Assembly (NCBI GenBank): GCA_945861595.1
Contig: CAMAVE010000016.1
Span: 1 to 32,092 of the forward strand
Reading direction: 5' to 3'
Length of the DNA stretch: 32,092 nt
Source: Synechococcus sp. UW140
GTDB lineage: Bacteria; Cyanobacteriota; Cyanobacteriia; PCC-6307; Cyanobiaceae
Positions 1 to 8,554 of this stretch are shown here, piece after piece. Position 1 is the stretch's first letter; the number at the start of each line of letters is the position of its first letter. The position numbers and the translations under genes are program-made. The notes below the pieces were generated by a model. The model saw only the letters and a list, made by a program, of their open reading frames with translations, did not search any database and had not been told where the DNA came from.

Positions 1-73
1 CAAGAGCCGCTGATCTCTGGCCATTGCCAGGCCCCGTGGGCCCCAGACCAGGGCTTAAACACCAGCTCCCTTG

Positions 74-100
74 CCCCGGCCCCTGCGGTCGGGGTTTTTT
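74..100 (+). terminator. Rho-independent terminator of an upstream gene
   Basis: An 8-bp stem (CCCCGGCC pairing with GGTCGGGG, one G-T wobble) with a 5-base loop is followed directly by six T. It points rightwards, so a plus-strand transcript from beyond the left edge probably ends here. A TGA at 11-13 could be the stop codon of that gene, but too little is visible to say. Positions 101-247 hold nothing else I can identify. Confidence 0.75.
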
Positions 101-247
101 GTGCCGAGCCCAGCTGGTGGCTTCGGCTTGTCCTCCCAGACCAGTCGGGCCGATCTGCTGGTTGTAAAGTGAACCATCAGGCCCTGTCCTGGCAACCCTT
201 CTCTCCGCGTTGATCGGATCGGGCTAGTCCACGCCTGAATTGCAAGC

Positions 248-1027
248 ATGTGTGAATTGCTGGCCCTCAGCGCCAATACCCCCACCGACATGACCTTCTC
301 CTTCCGCGGCCTGGCCCGCCGTGGAGGAGCCACCGGTGAACACGGCGATGGTTGGGGACTGGCAACGTTTGATCCGGCTGGCCAAGGGGTGAGGATCTAT
401 CGGGAAGAGACTCCCGCGGCCTTTTCAAAAGTGGCAGCCGAAGTGGCCGATCTGGCCCTCAAGGCCCATTGCTCGATTGCCCATATCCGCAAAGCCACCC
501 AGGGGGTGATTGCGCTTGAGAATTGCCATCCCTTCCATCGCCAATGGCAGGGCCAGGAATGGGTGTTCGCCCATAACGGCGACATCAAGGGTGTGCTCGA
601 TCCGGTGGGATTATTTCAACCCTATGGCAGTACCGACAGTGAGGCCGCCTTTTGCTGGATTCTCAATGGGCTCGATCGTGAGCGCATCGATCACCTCAAC
701 ACCACTGCTCTGTTTGATTCCCTGTTGGCTCGCTCCAACCAACTGGCGACCATGGGCATCTTCAATTGCTTGATCAGTAATGGCTCCTGGCTGTTCGCCT
801 ATGCCAGCACCAAGTTGCATCGTCTTACCCGCCGGGCACCCTTCACCACCGCAACGCTTGCCGATGAGGATCTCACCGTGGATTTTTCCCAGGTCACTAC
901 CGATCGCGATGTGGTCACGATTATTAGTACCGAACCGCTGACCACGAATGAAAGCTGGCTTCCCATGGTGCCCGGTGAAGCTCTGCTGCTCCAGGTTGGT
1001 GAACTCTTGGCCCACCACACACCCTGA
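248..1027 (+). CDS. Class II glutamine amidotransferase (YafJ-like)
   Basis: A 259-residue protein of the N-terminal-nucleophile glutamine amidotransferase fold. The protein starts Met-Cys-Glu-Leu, and Cys2 is the expected nucleophile after Met removal. The conserved RGG and HGDGWG segments (about residues 24-37), the SIAHIRKAT strand (about 77-85) and the FAHNGDI motif (about 107-113) all fit the stand-alone YafJ/EgtC-like branch. It has only the glutaminase domain, so it would hydrolyse an amide or gamma-glutamyl bond, but the true substrate is unknown. The ATG is fixed by the need for Cys2. It is monocistronic, preceded by a terminator and followed by a long spacer. Confidence 0.88.
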   Translation: MCELLALSANTPTDMTFSFRGLARRGGATGEHGDGWGLATFDPAGQGVRIYREETPAAFSKVAAEVADLALKAHCSIAHIRKATQGVIALENCHPFHRQWQGQEWVFAHNGDIKGVLDPVGLFQPYGSTDSEAAFCWILNGLDRERIDHLNTTALFDSLLARSNQLATMGIFNCLISNGSWLFAYASTKLHRLTRRAPFTTATLADEDLTVDFSQVTTDRDVVTIISTEPLTTNESWLPMVPGEALLLQVGELLAHHTP

Positions 1028-1556
1028 TCTGTTGCCTTGTGTTTCCCTTACCTAAGGTAAGGCACCGGCTGGGCTTGACAGAGTCATGTGATAAGACCGA
1101 TTTGAAGTCTAGCAGGCACCATTAAAAGGCATTTTGTCCGTATCTTTGTTGTGAATTTACGGGCATGTGGTCAGCAAGTTCTTGCTGTTTGCGGTGGAAT
1201 TATTAGTTAACATTATTGCCAAGCTGCCTAGTCTTTGATCGTCAGACTTCAGGTGATGGTTTTGATTAAAGCTTTTCGTCTATAGAGATGGGTCTTCACC
1301 TCCTCTATCCCCGATCGATGGACCTTCCGCCTAAAGCCTTTGCTGTCGTGCATAGAGCAGCTTGATCTGCTGTCAGTGCATCAAATCGAAGGTGTTGGCA
1401 GTGTTGCCATTAGGCGTGTAGCTTTGCCTGTGTGGAGACTGGTATTGGCTGCAGATGAATCCTGCTGCAGGTTGCGGTTGATCTGGCTTAAATATGAACT
1501 TAACGCCTATTAATCGCTTTAATCAATAACTTAGAAGGGCGATCCATTCTCGGACC
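1028..1556. other. Long intergenic spacer, AT-richer than neighbours
   Basis: No gene of ordinary size is visible in these 529 bases. The spacer is visibly richer in A and T than the coding DNA around it. It contains a perfect 7-bp inverted repeat at 1046-1062, an isolated TTGACA at 1075-1080 without a convincing -10 box at 16-18 bp, and a very short hydrophobic reading frame at 1167-1238. It must contain the promoter of the gene at 1557, but I cannot place it with confidence. Confidence 0.5.
1046..1062. repeat. Perfect inverted repeat after the amidotransferase gene
   Basis: CCTTACC and GGTAAGG flank a TAA loop, giving seven paired bases, 19 bp after the amidotransferase stop codon. There is no T run after it, so it is not a canonical Rho-independent terminator. 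It could be a 3'-end stability hairpin or a protein-binding palindrome. Its role is unknown. Confidence 0.5.
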
Positions 1557-2216
1557 ATGAAACGCTCCTTCGTTCCTGCCGTGCTGCTTCTTGGAGCAAG
1601 TGTTGCAGGCGTCATCCTGTCCACTCCTGGGGCTCAGGCCGCCGAGCGGCCGATCCGTTGGAACACGGGCGGGGCCGTTTGGTCGACCCATCAGCAGCCG
1701 ATCACCACATTCCTGGCCACAGGGGAGATTACCGATCGGGGCTTACTCGATGGCATCTATCTCTCCGGTTGGACGGCCGATGAAATTCGAGCTGGCATGA
1801 ATAAGCCCTATAGCGTTGATTTTCTTTCGGTTGCTAATTTCCTCTATTCGGCCCCTGGCGTTCAGTTTCTCGACGAGCAAACCCGCAGCTATGTACCCTA
1901 TTGGACCCTGAAGCAGGATGCCGTTGTGGCCCTGCGCTCAGCCATCATGGCGGACGCCCTTGATGGCTCGATCTCATCGGCAGGCATTTTGGCTGCCTTG
2001 CCTGTCGATTTTAGGCTTGCCGATACCGATAGCTTCGATGGCAAGCAAAATGTGTGCGATCGGGTTCGGGCTACCACGCCTGCCCAGTCCACATCCCTCT
2101 TGTCCTGGTATGTGTTCCTGCCGTCCTGCATCCAAGCTAGGCAAGTTGCCGTTGCCAGCCCAAGCCAGGCGTCCACAAGCGGCACACCCCAAAGACCTGT
2201 CAAGGGGATGTGGTAG
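1557..2216 (+). CDS. Secreted DUF1400-type protein
   Basis: A 219-residue protein with a clear Sec signal peptide: KR near the N-terminus, a hydrophobic core at about residues 6-22, and an AQA-A cleavage site near residue 28. The mature part resembles the cyanobacterial DUF1400 domain (often fused to an alpha/beta hydrolase elsewhere): an N-terminal beta segment, the phrase FLATGEITDRGL, then a helical part with DFLSVANFLYSAPGVQFLDE and a stretch like LRSAIMADALDGSISSAGILAALP. No hydrolase domain follows, so this is the DUF1400 module alone with a Ser/Thr/Pro-rich tail. The function of DUF1400 is not known. No strong Shine-Dalgarno sequence is seen at normal spacing. The family assignment is from pattern memory. 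Confidence 0.72.
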   Translation: MKRSFVPAVLLLGASVAGVILSTPGAQAAERPIRWNTGGAVWSTHQQPITTFLATGEITDRGLLDGIYLSGWTADEIRAGMNKPYSVDFLSVANFLYSAPGVQFLDEQTRSYVPYWTLKQDAVVALRSAIMADALDGSISSAGILAALPVDFRLADTDSFDGKQNVCDRVRATTPAQSTSLLSWYVFLPSCIQARQVAVASPSQASTSGTPQRPVKGMW

Positions 2217-2823
2217 ATGCTGTTTGGTTAGGCTCCTATCTCCCTATCCTTCAGTGTTGCTGACTGGGTTTTAGCATCGGCTGATTCGATGGGGTATTCG
2301 GCCATCGTAGGGATAGTTTCTGATCTCAGCCGTGCACCACTCCCGCAGGGAGGCGGTCTTGTCATGGGCAGCATCGGCATGCTGTCGCCATTGGAGGGCG
2401 CCTCCTTCACGGCGATCCCCGGGGACACAACAGCCGGCGAAAAGGGTTCCTGATCGTCGCCCCCAGTCGGCTTGTTGATGCCCATGCCGTCGTTTCGTTG
2501 CAGCTTGCCGATGCCAAGGAGTAGTTGGGCAATGCCTAATCATCTTGGACACAGAAAGCTACTGCCAGCATTTAAATAAAAATTGAGCCCCAAGCTTGTT
2601 GGACTGATTGGTTAGGGATATGGGCGCTACTTTCGCTAAGAGTTGATTGCAGGATGACCCCATCCATAAAGTTTGATCGTTTGTCATCGCTGGTTCAGGC
2701 CCCTTAGGGGAGACCTTCCAGGCACGCCAGCCGGATGCCTAGGTCCCATTCCCTGCCTCGAGCTGCCGTGCCCATGGGATTTCTTTTAGGCCCTTAAGGC
2801 GCCCCTGGCCAGGCGCCGTTAGG
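2217..2823. other. Long intergenic spacer without a convincing gene
   Basis: These 607 bases separate the DUF1400 gene from the desaturase. Short open stretches occur on both strands, including one at 2289-2453 in the same frame as the upstream gene, but none shows a recognisable motif. The region could hold regulatory sequence or a decayed gene. The only structured element I can point to is the hairpin at 2798-2817. Confidence 0.4.
2798..2817 (+). promoter_or_regulatory. GC hairpin next to the desaturase start
   Basis: GGCGCC is repeated as its own complement (2798-2803 and 2812-2817) around an eight-base loop, ending six bases before the proposed GTG start. Such a stem in the leader could affect ribosome access. 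It has no T tract. The regulatory role is inference only. Confidence 0.3.
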
Positions 2824-3960
2824 GTGGTGTTATGCAGGTGGCTCGATGGCCTGCCCTCTGGGATCCACCCTCTGACCTTCACCGACTTTCAGGCGCCGGG
2901 GACGGCGACACGCCCACTGCGGCGCAGTGACTTCGAGCTTGAGGCCTATCGCAAAAGCGATAACCGCCGCGCCCTTTTCCAGGTGATCAGCACCCTGGCT
3001 CCCACGGCGGCGCTCTGGTGGTTGGTGCCCCAGGTGGCGGCGGGCCCGCCGCTGGAGCGCCTGCTGCTCTTGCCAATCCTGGTTTTGTTGGTGCTGTTTT
3101 CGTCGCGTAGCTTTTCGCTGATGCACGATTGCGGCCACCGCTCCCTGTTTGCCAGCCGCTGGCTGAATCAATTCTTTGGGTTTGTCTTTGGGGTTGTCAA
3201 TGGCATCCCAGAGCATCCCTGGTCGAGGGGGCATGCCTATCACCACAATCACAATGGCAACTGGGATCGCTATCGCGGCCCTTCGGCCCTGTTGAGTCTG
3301 GATCAATTCCGGGCCCTTTCCCCCTTGAACCAACGCCTCTACGCCATCAGCCGCCACCCGCTGATGCTGCTGCCGGGTGGATTTTTCTACCTGGTGATTA
3401 AGCCCCGCATCAGCCTGATTTTGGCCCTTGTTGATCGGATTGCATCCCAACTGAAGGGCCCTGATGCAGCCCCAGCCAAGCGGTACCAACCCACCCAGGC
3501 AGAGCTTGCCGATCTAGTTGCCAACAACGTGCTGGTGCTTGCCAGCTGGTGGGCCATGGGCCAGTGGCTTGGGGTGGGGCTGTTCTGGAGTTGCTATGCG
3601 ATCGTGATGACCTTCTCGGCGGCGATCTTTATCTGTATCTTTTTCGTGCAACACAACTATCAAGGCTCCTACGCCAGTGGTAATGAAGGCTGGAGCTACC
3701 TGGAAGGGGCCGTTGCCGGCAGCAGCAATTTGGAGCTGCCATGGATCTTAAATTGGTTTTCTGCCGATATTGCCTTCCATAGCATTCACCACCTCTGCGA
3801 GCGGATTCCCAATTACCGTCTACGCCAGTGCCACGAGCGCAACGCTCACCTGCTGATGGCCGCTAAACGCCTCACTCTGTCAGACATCCCTGGCTGCTTC
3901 CGCTACATCCTTTGGGATTCAAAGGACCTTCGCCTGATCTCCCTGGCTGAAGCCGGCTAA
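2824..3960 (+). CDS. Membrane fatty-acid desaturase family protein
   Basis: A protein of up to 378 residues of the acyl-lipid desaturase/hydroxylase superfamily. Three histidine boxes for the di-iron centre are intact: HDCGH (101-105), HAYHHNH (137-143) and HSIHH (319-323). Hydrophobic spans lie at about 52-98, 114-126, 183-205 and 233-275, as expected for a four-helix membrane desaturase. The order and spacing resemble DesA-like acyl-lipid desaturases, but box 2 is not the usual DesA form, so the double-bond position, or even a carotenoid-type substrate, cannot be decided. The start is uncertain: GTG at 2824 or 2827 are the only upstream starts, since the next Met lies at the first His box. 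It stands alone on the plus strand. Confidence 0.85.
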   Translation: MVLCRWLDGLPSGIHPLTFTDFQAPGTATRPLRRSDFELEAYRKSDNRRALFQVISTLAPTAALWWLVPQVAAGPPLERLLLLPILVLLVLFSSRSFSLMHDCGHRSLFASRWLNQFFGFVFGVVNGIPEHPWSRGHAYHHNHNGNWDRYRGPSALLSLDQFRALSPLNQRLYAISRHPLMLLPGGFFYLVIKPRISLILALVDRIASQLKGPDAAPAKRYQPTQAELADLVANNVLVLASWWAMGQWLGVGLFWSCYAIVMTFSAAIFICIFFVQHNYQGSYASGNEGWSYLEGAVAGSSNLELPWILNWFSADIAFHSIHHLCERIPNYRLRQCHERNAHLLMAAKRLTLSDIPGCFRYILWDSKDLRLISLAEAG

Positions 3961-4055
3961 TTATTATTCCCCAGATTTTTTGTTGTTACTACTGGGTGGT
4001 TTACCCAATAGGGCAAGTTTAGAGAGCCATGCTGGTTCTAGATATGGCTCAGATG

Positions 4056-4817
4056 CTAGAGAATCTGGGATAGAAATTGACGGCTGCGCTCATGTTGGGG
4101 ATGGTCAAAGAATTGCTCTGGCATAGCCTCTTCCACCACTTGGCCGTCGGCCATCAACACCACCCGATCGGCCACCTGGCGGGCAAAGCCCACTTCATGG
4201 GTCACCACCACCATGGTCATGCCATCGGCGGCCAATCCCTGCATCACTTCGAGCACCTCCCGCACCATTTCCGGATCGAGGGAGCTCGTCGGTTCATCAA
4301 AGAGCAGGATGCGCGGCTCCATGCAGAGGGAGCGGGCGATCGCTACCCGTTGCTGCTGGCCGCCCGAGAGTTGGCCGGGAAACTTATGGGCCTGCTCGGC
4401 AATACCGACCCGCTCAAGCAGGGCCATCGCCTGGTTCAACACGTCCCCTTTGGATCGCTTGCGCACTAGCACCGGCGCCAGGGTGAGGTTGTCGAGCACC
4501 GAGAGATGGGGGAACAGGTTGAACTGTTGGAACACCATCCCAACCTCACGCCGGATCGCATCGATTTGGCGCAGGTCGTCATTGAGGGCGATGCCATCCA
4601 CCGTGATCGAGCCCTTTTGAAAGTCCTCGAGGGCATTGAAGGTACGGATGAAGGTGCTCTTGCCCGATCCCGATGGGCCCATGATCACCACCACCTCACC
4701 CCGCTGCACCGTGAGATCCACGCCCCTCAATGCATGGAAGCCATTGGGGTACCACTTCTCAACCCCCCGGGCCTCAATCATGGCTGGGCTCTTGGCGACC
4801 TTTGGTTCGGCTGTCAT
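4056..4817 (-). CDS. aapP: Polar amino acid ABC transporter, ATPase subunit
   Basis: A 253-residue ABC ATPase of the GlnQ/AapP class that energises uptake through the two permeases encoded just upstream. Walker A GPSGSGKST lies at 47-55, the Q-loop at about 97, the signature LSGGQ at 150-154, Walker B LLFDEP at 171-176, and the switch histidine in VVTHE near 207. The sequence is full length with no sign of damage. It is the last gene of a four-gene minus-strand operon, 43 bp after the second permease. ATG at 4817 gives an N-terminal extension of about 12 residues before the usual family start (Met13), so either Met may be used. Confidence 0.95.
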   Translation of the reverse strand: MTAEPKVAKSPAMIEARGVEKWYPNGFHALRGVDLTVQRGEVVVIMGPSGSGKSTFIRTFNALEDFQKGSITVDGIALNDDLRQIDAIRREVGMVFQQFNLFPHLSVLDNLTLAPVLVRKRSKGDVLNQAMALLERVGIAEQAHKFPGQLSGGQQQRVAIARSLCMEPRILLFDEPTSSLDPEMVREVLEVMQGLAADGMTMVVVTHEVGFARQVADRVVLMADGQVVEEAMPEQFFDHPQHERSRQFLSQIL

Positions 4818-4860
4818 GGTCTCGGGGAAAGGGCTGGGAACTGGGGATTGAGGGTGGCCG

Positions 4861-6081
4861 CTAGGGGCCCAGGGTCGGTGGATTCAGGCGCCGTTCCAGG
4901 GCCCGGCTGCCCAGGCCCAGGGCCGCGCAGCAACACCAAAACAGCACCGCCAAGGTGAGATAAACCTCGGCGCTTTTGCCTAAATACAGCGGGTTCGCCA
5001 TCACGCTTCGGGCTGTGCCGAGAAGATCGAGCAAACCGATCAAGGACAGCAAGGTGGTGTCCTGTAGCAGCGAGATGAACTGACCGACCGTGGCAGGCAG
5101 GGCAATTCGTAAAGCCTGGGGTAAAACCACCCGGCTCAGGGCTTGGGGCAGGTTCAGGCCTAGGGAGCGAGCCGCCTCCAGTTGGCCCCGGGGCACGGCC
5201 GCCAGGCCAGCGCGCACCGCCTCGGCCAGGTAGGCGGCCGAAAAGAAGGTGAGGATCCAGGCTGCCCGCCAGATCCGATCGGGAGCGAGGCCCCCGGGCA
5301 GGAGGAAGCCAAGGATGTTTTGGCCCAGGAAGAGCAGGGTGATCAGGGGTGCCCCCCGGATGAACTCGATGTAAGCAATCGAGCCCCAGCGCAAAAGGGG
5401 GAGGGAGCTGCGCCGCCCCAGGGCCAGCACCACACCCAAGGGTGCGCTGAGCAGGATGGCGAAGCTGGCTTCGATCAGGGTGAGCAGCAGCCCCCCCCAT
5501 TCGTTAGCGCCAACGGTCACCAGCCCCAGCCCGCCGCCAATCAGCACCATGCCGACCAGATAGAGCAGGGGCCAGAGCAGGGGGAGGCCCAGGGTTGCCA
5601 CCTTGCGCAGCCGGCTGGCATAGCGACCAGCCAGCCAGCGCAGCACCAGCAGCAGGGCCGTGAGAGCCCACCAGCGGGCCTGGATGGGCCAGGCCAGACC
5701 CAGCGCCGCCGGAGCCCAGCCGCAGAGTGCCACCAACACAATCGCAGCAATCCGATCATTGCGCGGCCATACCGCCGTGATCGGACGGTCTCGCTGCGGC
5801 AGCCCCCGCAGTGCCCCCCAGCTCAGTCCCGTGGCAGCGGCGACCAAGGCCACCAGCAGCCAAAGGCGCCACTGCTGCTCGATTGGGTAACGGCCCACCG
5901 CAAACAGGGTGCTGTTGGCCTGGATCACGACCCACTGGGCCTGAGTTAGAGCCCAATGAATCAAGCCATAGCCGGCCGCCCCCACCCCCGAGATGAGCAG
6001 CACACTGACCAGCCCATCGATCGGGTTGGCAAACAGTTCCTTGCGCAGGCTTGAGCGCACGACGCGTGGCATGGAACCCAT
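4861..6081 (-). CDS. aapM: Amino acid ABC transporter permease (AapM type)
   Basis: A 406-residue inner-membrane permease of the His/Glu/Gln/Arg family. The N-terminal 190 residues are hydrophobic with several extra membrane spans, as is usual for the larger AapM/NatH-type subunit. The C-terminal 210 residues carry the transport domain, with the EAA loop seen as AVRAGLAAVPRGQLEAARSLGL (about residues 288-309) followed by the PQALR coupling-helix region. The ATG at 6081 lies one base outside the stop codon of the preceding permease gene (6083-6085), so translation is probably coupled. Met4 is an alternative start. With AapQ it would form the heterodimeric membrane channel. Confidence 0.93.
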   Translation of the reverse strand: MGSMPRVVRSSLRKELFANPIDGLVSVLLISGVGAAGYGLIHWALTQAQWVVIQANSTLFAVGRYPIEQQWRLWLLVALVAAATGLSWGALRGLPQRDRPITAVWPRNDRIAAIVLVALCGWAPAALGLAWPIQARWWALTALLLVLRWLAGRYASRLRKVATLGLPLLWPLLYLVGMVLIGGGLGLVTVGANEWGGLLLTLIEASFAILLSAPLGVVLALGRRSSLPLLRWGSIAYIEFIRGAPLITLLFLGQNILGFLLPGGLAPDRIWRAAWILTFFSAAYLAEAVRAGLAAVPRGQLEAARSLGLNLPQALSRVVLPQALRIALPATVGQFISLLQDTTLLSLIGLLDLLGTARSVMANPLYLGKSAEVYLTLAVLFWCCCAALGLGSRALERRLNPPTLGP

Positions 6082-6082
6082 G

Positions 6083-7075
6083 TCAGCGCTCCTTGATCTG
6101 AACTAGTCGGTTCAGGCCATTCATCACCAGGGAGATCGCCAAATCGATGGCCAGGTAGGCCGCCAGCAGAATCACAATCACCTCAATCGCCCGGCCGGTT
6201 TGGTTGAGGCTCGTTTCGGCCACCGAATAGAGATCGGAGTAGCCACAGGCCACCGCCAGGGAGGAGTTTTTGGCCAGGGAGATGTACTGGGTGTTGAGCC
6301 CCGGCACGATCACCCGGAGGGCCTGGGGAATGATGATGCGCCGCAGGCTCAGCAGGGGCCCCAGGCCTAGGGATGTGGCTGCCTCCCACTGGCCCTTGGG
6401 CACGGCGGCGATGCCACCGCGCACCACCTCGGCGATGAAGGCGCCGGTGTACACCACTAAACCCGTGAGTAGGGCACCGAATTCGGGCGTGAACCGCAGG
6501 GGTCCCTGCCAGACCCCATCCACCAGGCTCGGTCCGCTCCAATGGAAACCCGCTTCAAAGCCGGCCAAAAACAGGCCCGATTTGGACAGCACAATGCCCG
6601 GGAGCTGGATTGCCGCCTCCCCATTCGGCAGGGCCAAAAACACCACGAAATACCAGAACACCAACTGCAGTAACAGCGGGATGTTGCGGATCACCTCCAC
6701 ATAGATCCGCGCCAACCGTTTGACCAAGCCATTGCTACTGAAGGAGGCGCTCCCCACCAGGGTGCCCAGCAGGGTGGCCCCGATCAAGCCCAGCCCAACC
6801 ACCCGTAGGGTGTTGACCAGGCCAGCCAGCAGGCCGCGCCAATAGGGCTCTGAGGCGTTGAAGGGCAGTAGGGATTCGGCGATGTCAAAGCTGGCCGGTT
6901 GGCCGAGCCAGCGCCAACTGAGCAACAATCCGGCCGCACTCAGGTTGCGCACCAGGTTGCCCAGCAAAAACGCAATCACAACGAGTATCCCTAGGCCCAC
7001 GGCCCCCTGGACCAGCCAGGGCACCAGGCGCCGGTTTTGCCACCAGGGGGGACTGGCGCTCAGGCGGCCAGCCAT
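6083..7075 (-). CDS. aapQ: Amino acid ABC transporter permease (AapQ type)
   Basis: A 330-residue permease, partner of the larger permease downstream. A hydrophobic N-terminal span (about 20-42) is followed by a periplasmic stretch and then the transport domain, with the EAA motif near EVVRGGIAAVPKGQWEAAT and PQALRVIVPGLN after it. I choose ATG at 7075 rather than the in-frame ATG at 7117: the 7075 start overlaps the stop codon of the binding-protein gene as TGATG, a classic coupling arrangement, whereas the longer form would begin inside that gene. The substrate range of Aap/Nat-II systems is broad (neutral and acidic amino acids in studied cyanobacteria); specificity here is inference. Confidence 0.92.
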   Translation of the reverse strand: MAGRLSASPPWWQNRRLVPWLVQGAVGLGILVVIAFLLGNLVRNLSAAGLLLSWRWLGQPASFDIAESLLPFNASEPYWRGLLAGLVNTLRVVGLGLIGATLLGTLVGSASFSSNGLVKRLARIYVEVIRNIPLLLQLVFWYFVVFLALPNGEAAIQLPGIVLSKSGLFLAGFEAGFHWSGPSLVDGVWQGPLRFTPEFGALLTGLVVYTGAFIAEVVRGGIAAVPKGQWEAATSLGLGPLLSLRRIIIPQALRVIVPGLNTQYISLAKNSSLAVACGYSDLYSVAETSLNQTGRAIEVIVILLAAYLAIDLAISLVMNGLNRLVQIKER

Positions 7076-8148
7076 CAGCGGAAGGGTGGCGAATAGATCA
7101 GGCCGCCCTGGCTCCACTGGCGGTTGAGGCCCCGGTCCAGCTTCAGCTTGGATCCGGGTCCCACGTTGCGATCAAAGATTTCGCCGTAGTTGCCCACGGC
7201 GGCGATTTCCTTAACCACAAAGTCAGCCGGCAAGCCCAGGGTCTTGCCGAAGTCCCCTTCGACGCCGAGGAAGCGGCGCAGGTCAGCCTGGTTGGGGTTG
7301 GCCTTGGCCAGGGCCAGCTTGGCGGCCACATTGGCTTTGGTAATGCCCAGTTCCTCGGCCTGCATCAGGGCGTAAACGCTCCAGCGCACCGCATCGGACC
7401 AGACCGGATCGGCGTTGGTGGTGGCGGGGGTGAGGGGCTCCTTACTGAGCACCTCGCCGAGCAGCAGGTGGGCGGCAGGGTCGGGGAAGTTGGTGCGTTT
7501 GGCAGCCAGCTGGGAACGGTCGCTGGTCACGGCCAGGCAGCGGCCCTGCAGGTAGGCGGCGTAGGTCTGGTCGCCGGTTTGGAACTTGAGTGGGGTGTAG
7601 GGGGCCTTGAGTTCCCGCATGCGGTCGGCCAGGTTGAGCTCGGTGGTGGTACCGCTCTCAACGCAGATCGGCTTGCCGGCCAGGTCCTTGAGGCTCTTGA
7701 CGCCACTGCCGGCGCCCACCATGACGCCCTGGCCGTCATAGAAGGTGGTGGGCGCAAAACTGAGGCCGTTGCCGCCGGCGGCATCGCGGGTCAGGGTTTC
7801 GGTGGTGTTGCGCGAGAGCAGGTCCACCTCACCGCTGGCCAGGGCGGCAAAGCGTTCACTCGAATTAAGGTCGCGGTACTCCACCTTGCTGGGATCGCCC
7901 AACAGGCTGGCGGCGACTGCTTTACAGATATCCACGTCCAGACCGCTGTAAGCCCCATCGGAGCCCAAGAAGCTGAAGCCGGGCAGCTTGCCTTCGACTC
8001 CGCAAATCAGCTTGCCCCGCCCCTTGATGAGGTCGATCTTCTGGCTTTGCAAGCCACCACTCTCGGAGGCGCAGCTAGCTAGAAGCAGGGCCAGCCCCAG
8101 CGTGCTGGCGAGCGAGAGTTTGGGAAGCAGCTTGCGAAGGAACGGCAT
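7075..8148 (-). CDS. aapJ: Amino acid ABC transporter, substrate-binding lipoprotein
   Basis: A 357-residue periplasmic binding protein of family 3 (AapJ/NatF/BztA). The N-terminus has a lipoprotein signal: KLLPK, a hydrophobic core, and LLLASC as lipobox with the Cys at about residue 25. Typical family phrases follow: GKLICGVEGKLPGFSFLGSDGAYSG region, GLDVDICKAVAASL, DLLSRNTTETLTRD, and KPICVESGTTTELN. Start ATG 8148 places the signal peptide at the very N-terminus; an in-frame ATG at 8172 adds eight residues and is less likely. It heads the four-gene transporter operon, so its promoter must lie at about 8149-8250, overlapping the 3' end of the upstream DUF167 gene. Confidence 0.93.
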   Translation of the reverse strand: MPFLRKLLPKLSLASTLGLALLLASCASESGGLQSQKIDLIKGRGKLICGVEGKLPGFSFLGSDGAYSGLDVDICKAVAASLLGDPSKVEYRDLNSSERFAALASGEVDLLSRNTTETLTRDAAGGNGLSFAPTTFYDGQGVMVGAGSGVKSLKDLAGKPICVESGTTTELNLADRMRELKAPYTPLKFQTGDQTYAAYLQGRCLAVTSDRSQLAAKRTNFPDPAAHLLLGEVLSKEPLTPATTNADPVWSDAVRWSVYALMQAEELGITKANVAAKLALAKANPNQADLRRFLGVEGDFGKTLGLPADFVVKEIAAVGNYGEIFDRNVGPGSKLKLDRGLNRQWSQGGLIYSPPFR

Positions 8149-8245
8149 TGGCCCGTTAGAGGTTGGCCGCACTTTGCCAGCAATCCGCCCGCCAGGCCCG
8201 TGGCAGATGCCACTAACCGGCTAACTGGTCGCTGGTGGCTGGGCT

Positions 8246-8528
8246 TCAGCCCAAACGGGCCTGTCGCCCTTGCTGGGCGGCCAAGCCCGCCACCTGGATC
8301 CATTGGCTTCGACAGTTCAGCCCGCCTTACCAAGGCGATGCCCCGTTGGGACAGGCCTAATCCGTGGGCGACAACCTTGATCCGGGCCCGATTGGCTTCG
8401 CCATCGACGGGGGGTGCCTTCAGCCGGATCAAGATTGCTCCCTGTCGCTCTCCGGAACCTCCAGCGTCGCTGCTGCGGGGCTGGACCCGGATCGCCACGG
8501 CCCCGCCAGCCGCCGCTTCTAGGGTCAT
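8246..8528 (-). pseudogene. DUF167 (YggU-like) gene with a frameshift
   Basis: The first 73 codons from ATG 8528 encode most of a DUF167 domain: AIRVQPRSS (about 12-20), then ILIRLKAPPVDGEANRA (about 32-48) and a GLSQRGIALVRR helix-strand. Near 8309-8315 the family pattern is lost in that frame, which then runs on without similarity to 8079, inside the transporter gene. In the neighbouring frame the expected ending is present: RSQWIQVAGLAAQQGRQ and a TGA at 8248-8246. The joined product would be about 94 residues, the usual family size, and would leave about 100 bp before aapJ. So either the gene carries a real one-base shift or the sequence has an error. The DUF167 function is unknown. It diverges from pyrC with 26 bp between the starts. 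Confidence 0.78.
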
Positions 8529-8554
8529 GGCAGGTTCGAGCGGGGTGCCGCACG

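Noticed and set aside
2228-2552. Two minus-strand open frames in the desaturase upstream spacer
   Set aside because: No recognisable motif, overlapping each other in different frames, with composition typical of chance frames.
3993-4007. TGGGT-GGTTT-ACCCA hairpin after the desaturase gene
   Set aside because: Only five base pairs and no T run following; too weak to call a terminator.
8079-8245. Continued open frame after the DUF167 domain, overlapping the start of aapJ
   Set aside because: It lacks similarity to the family, overlaps the aapJ signal-peptide region, and the expected ending is found in the next frame with its own stop at 8246.
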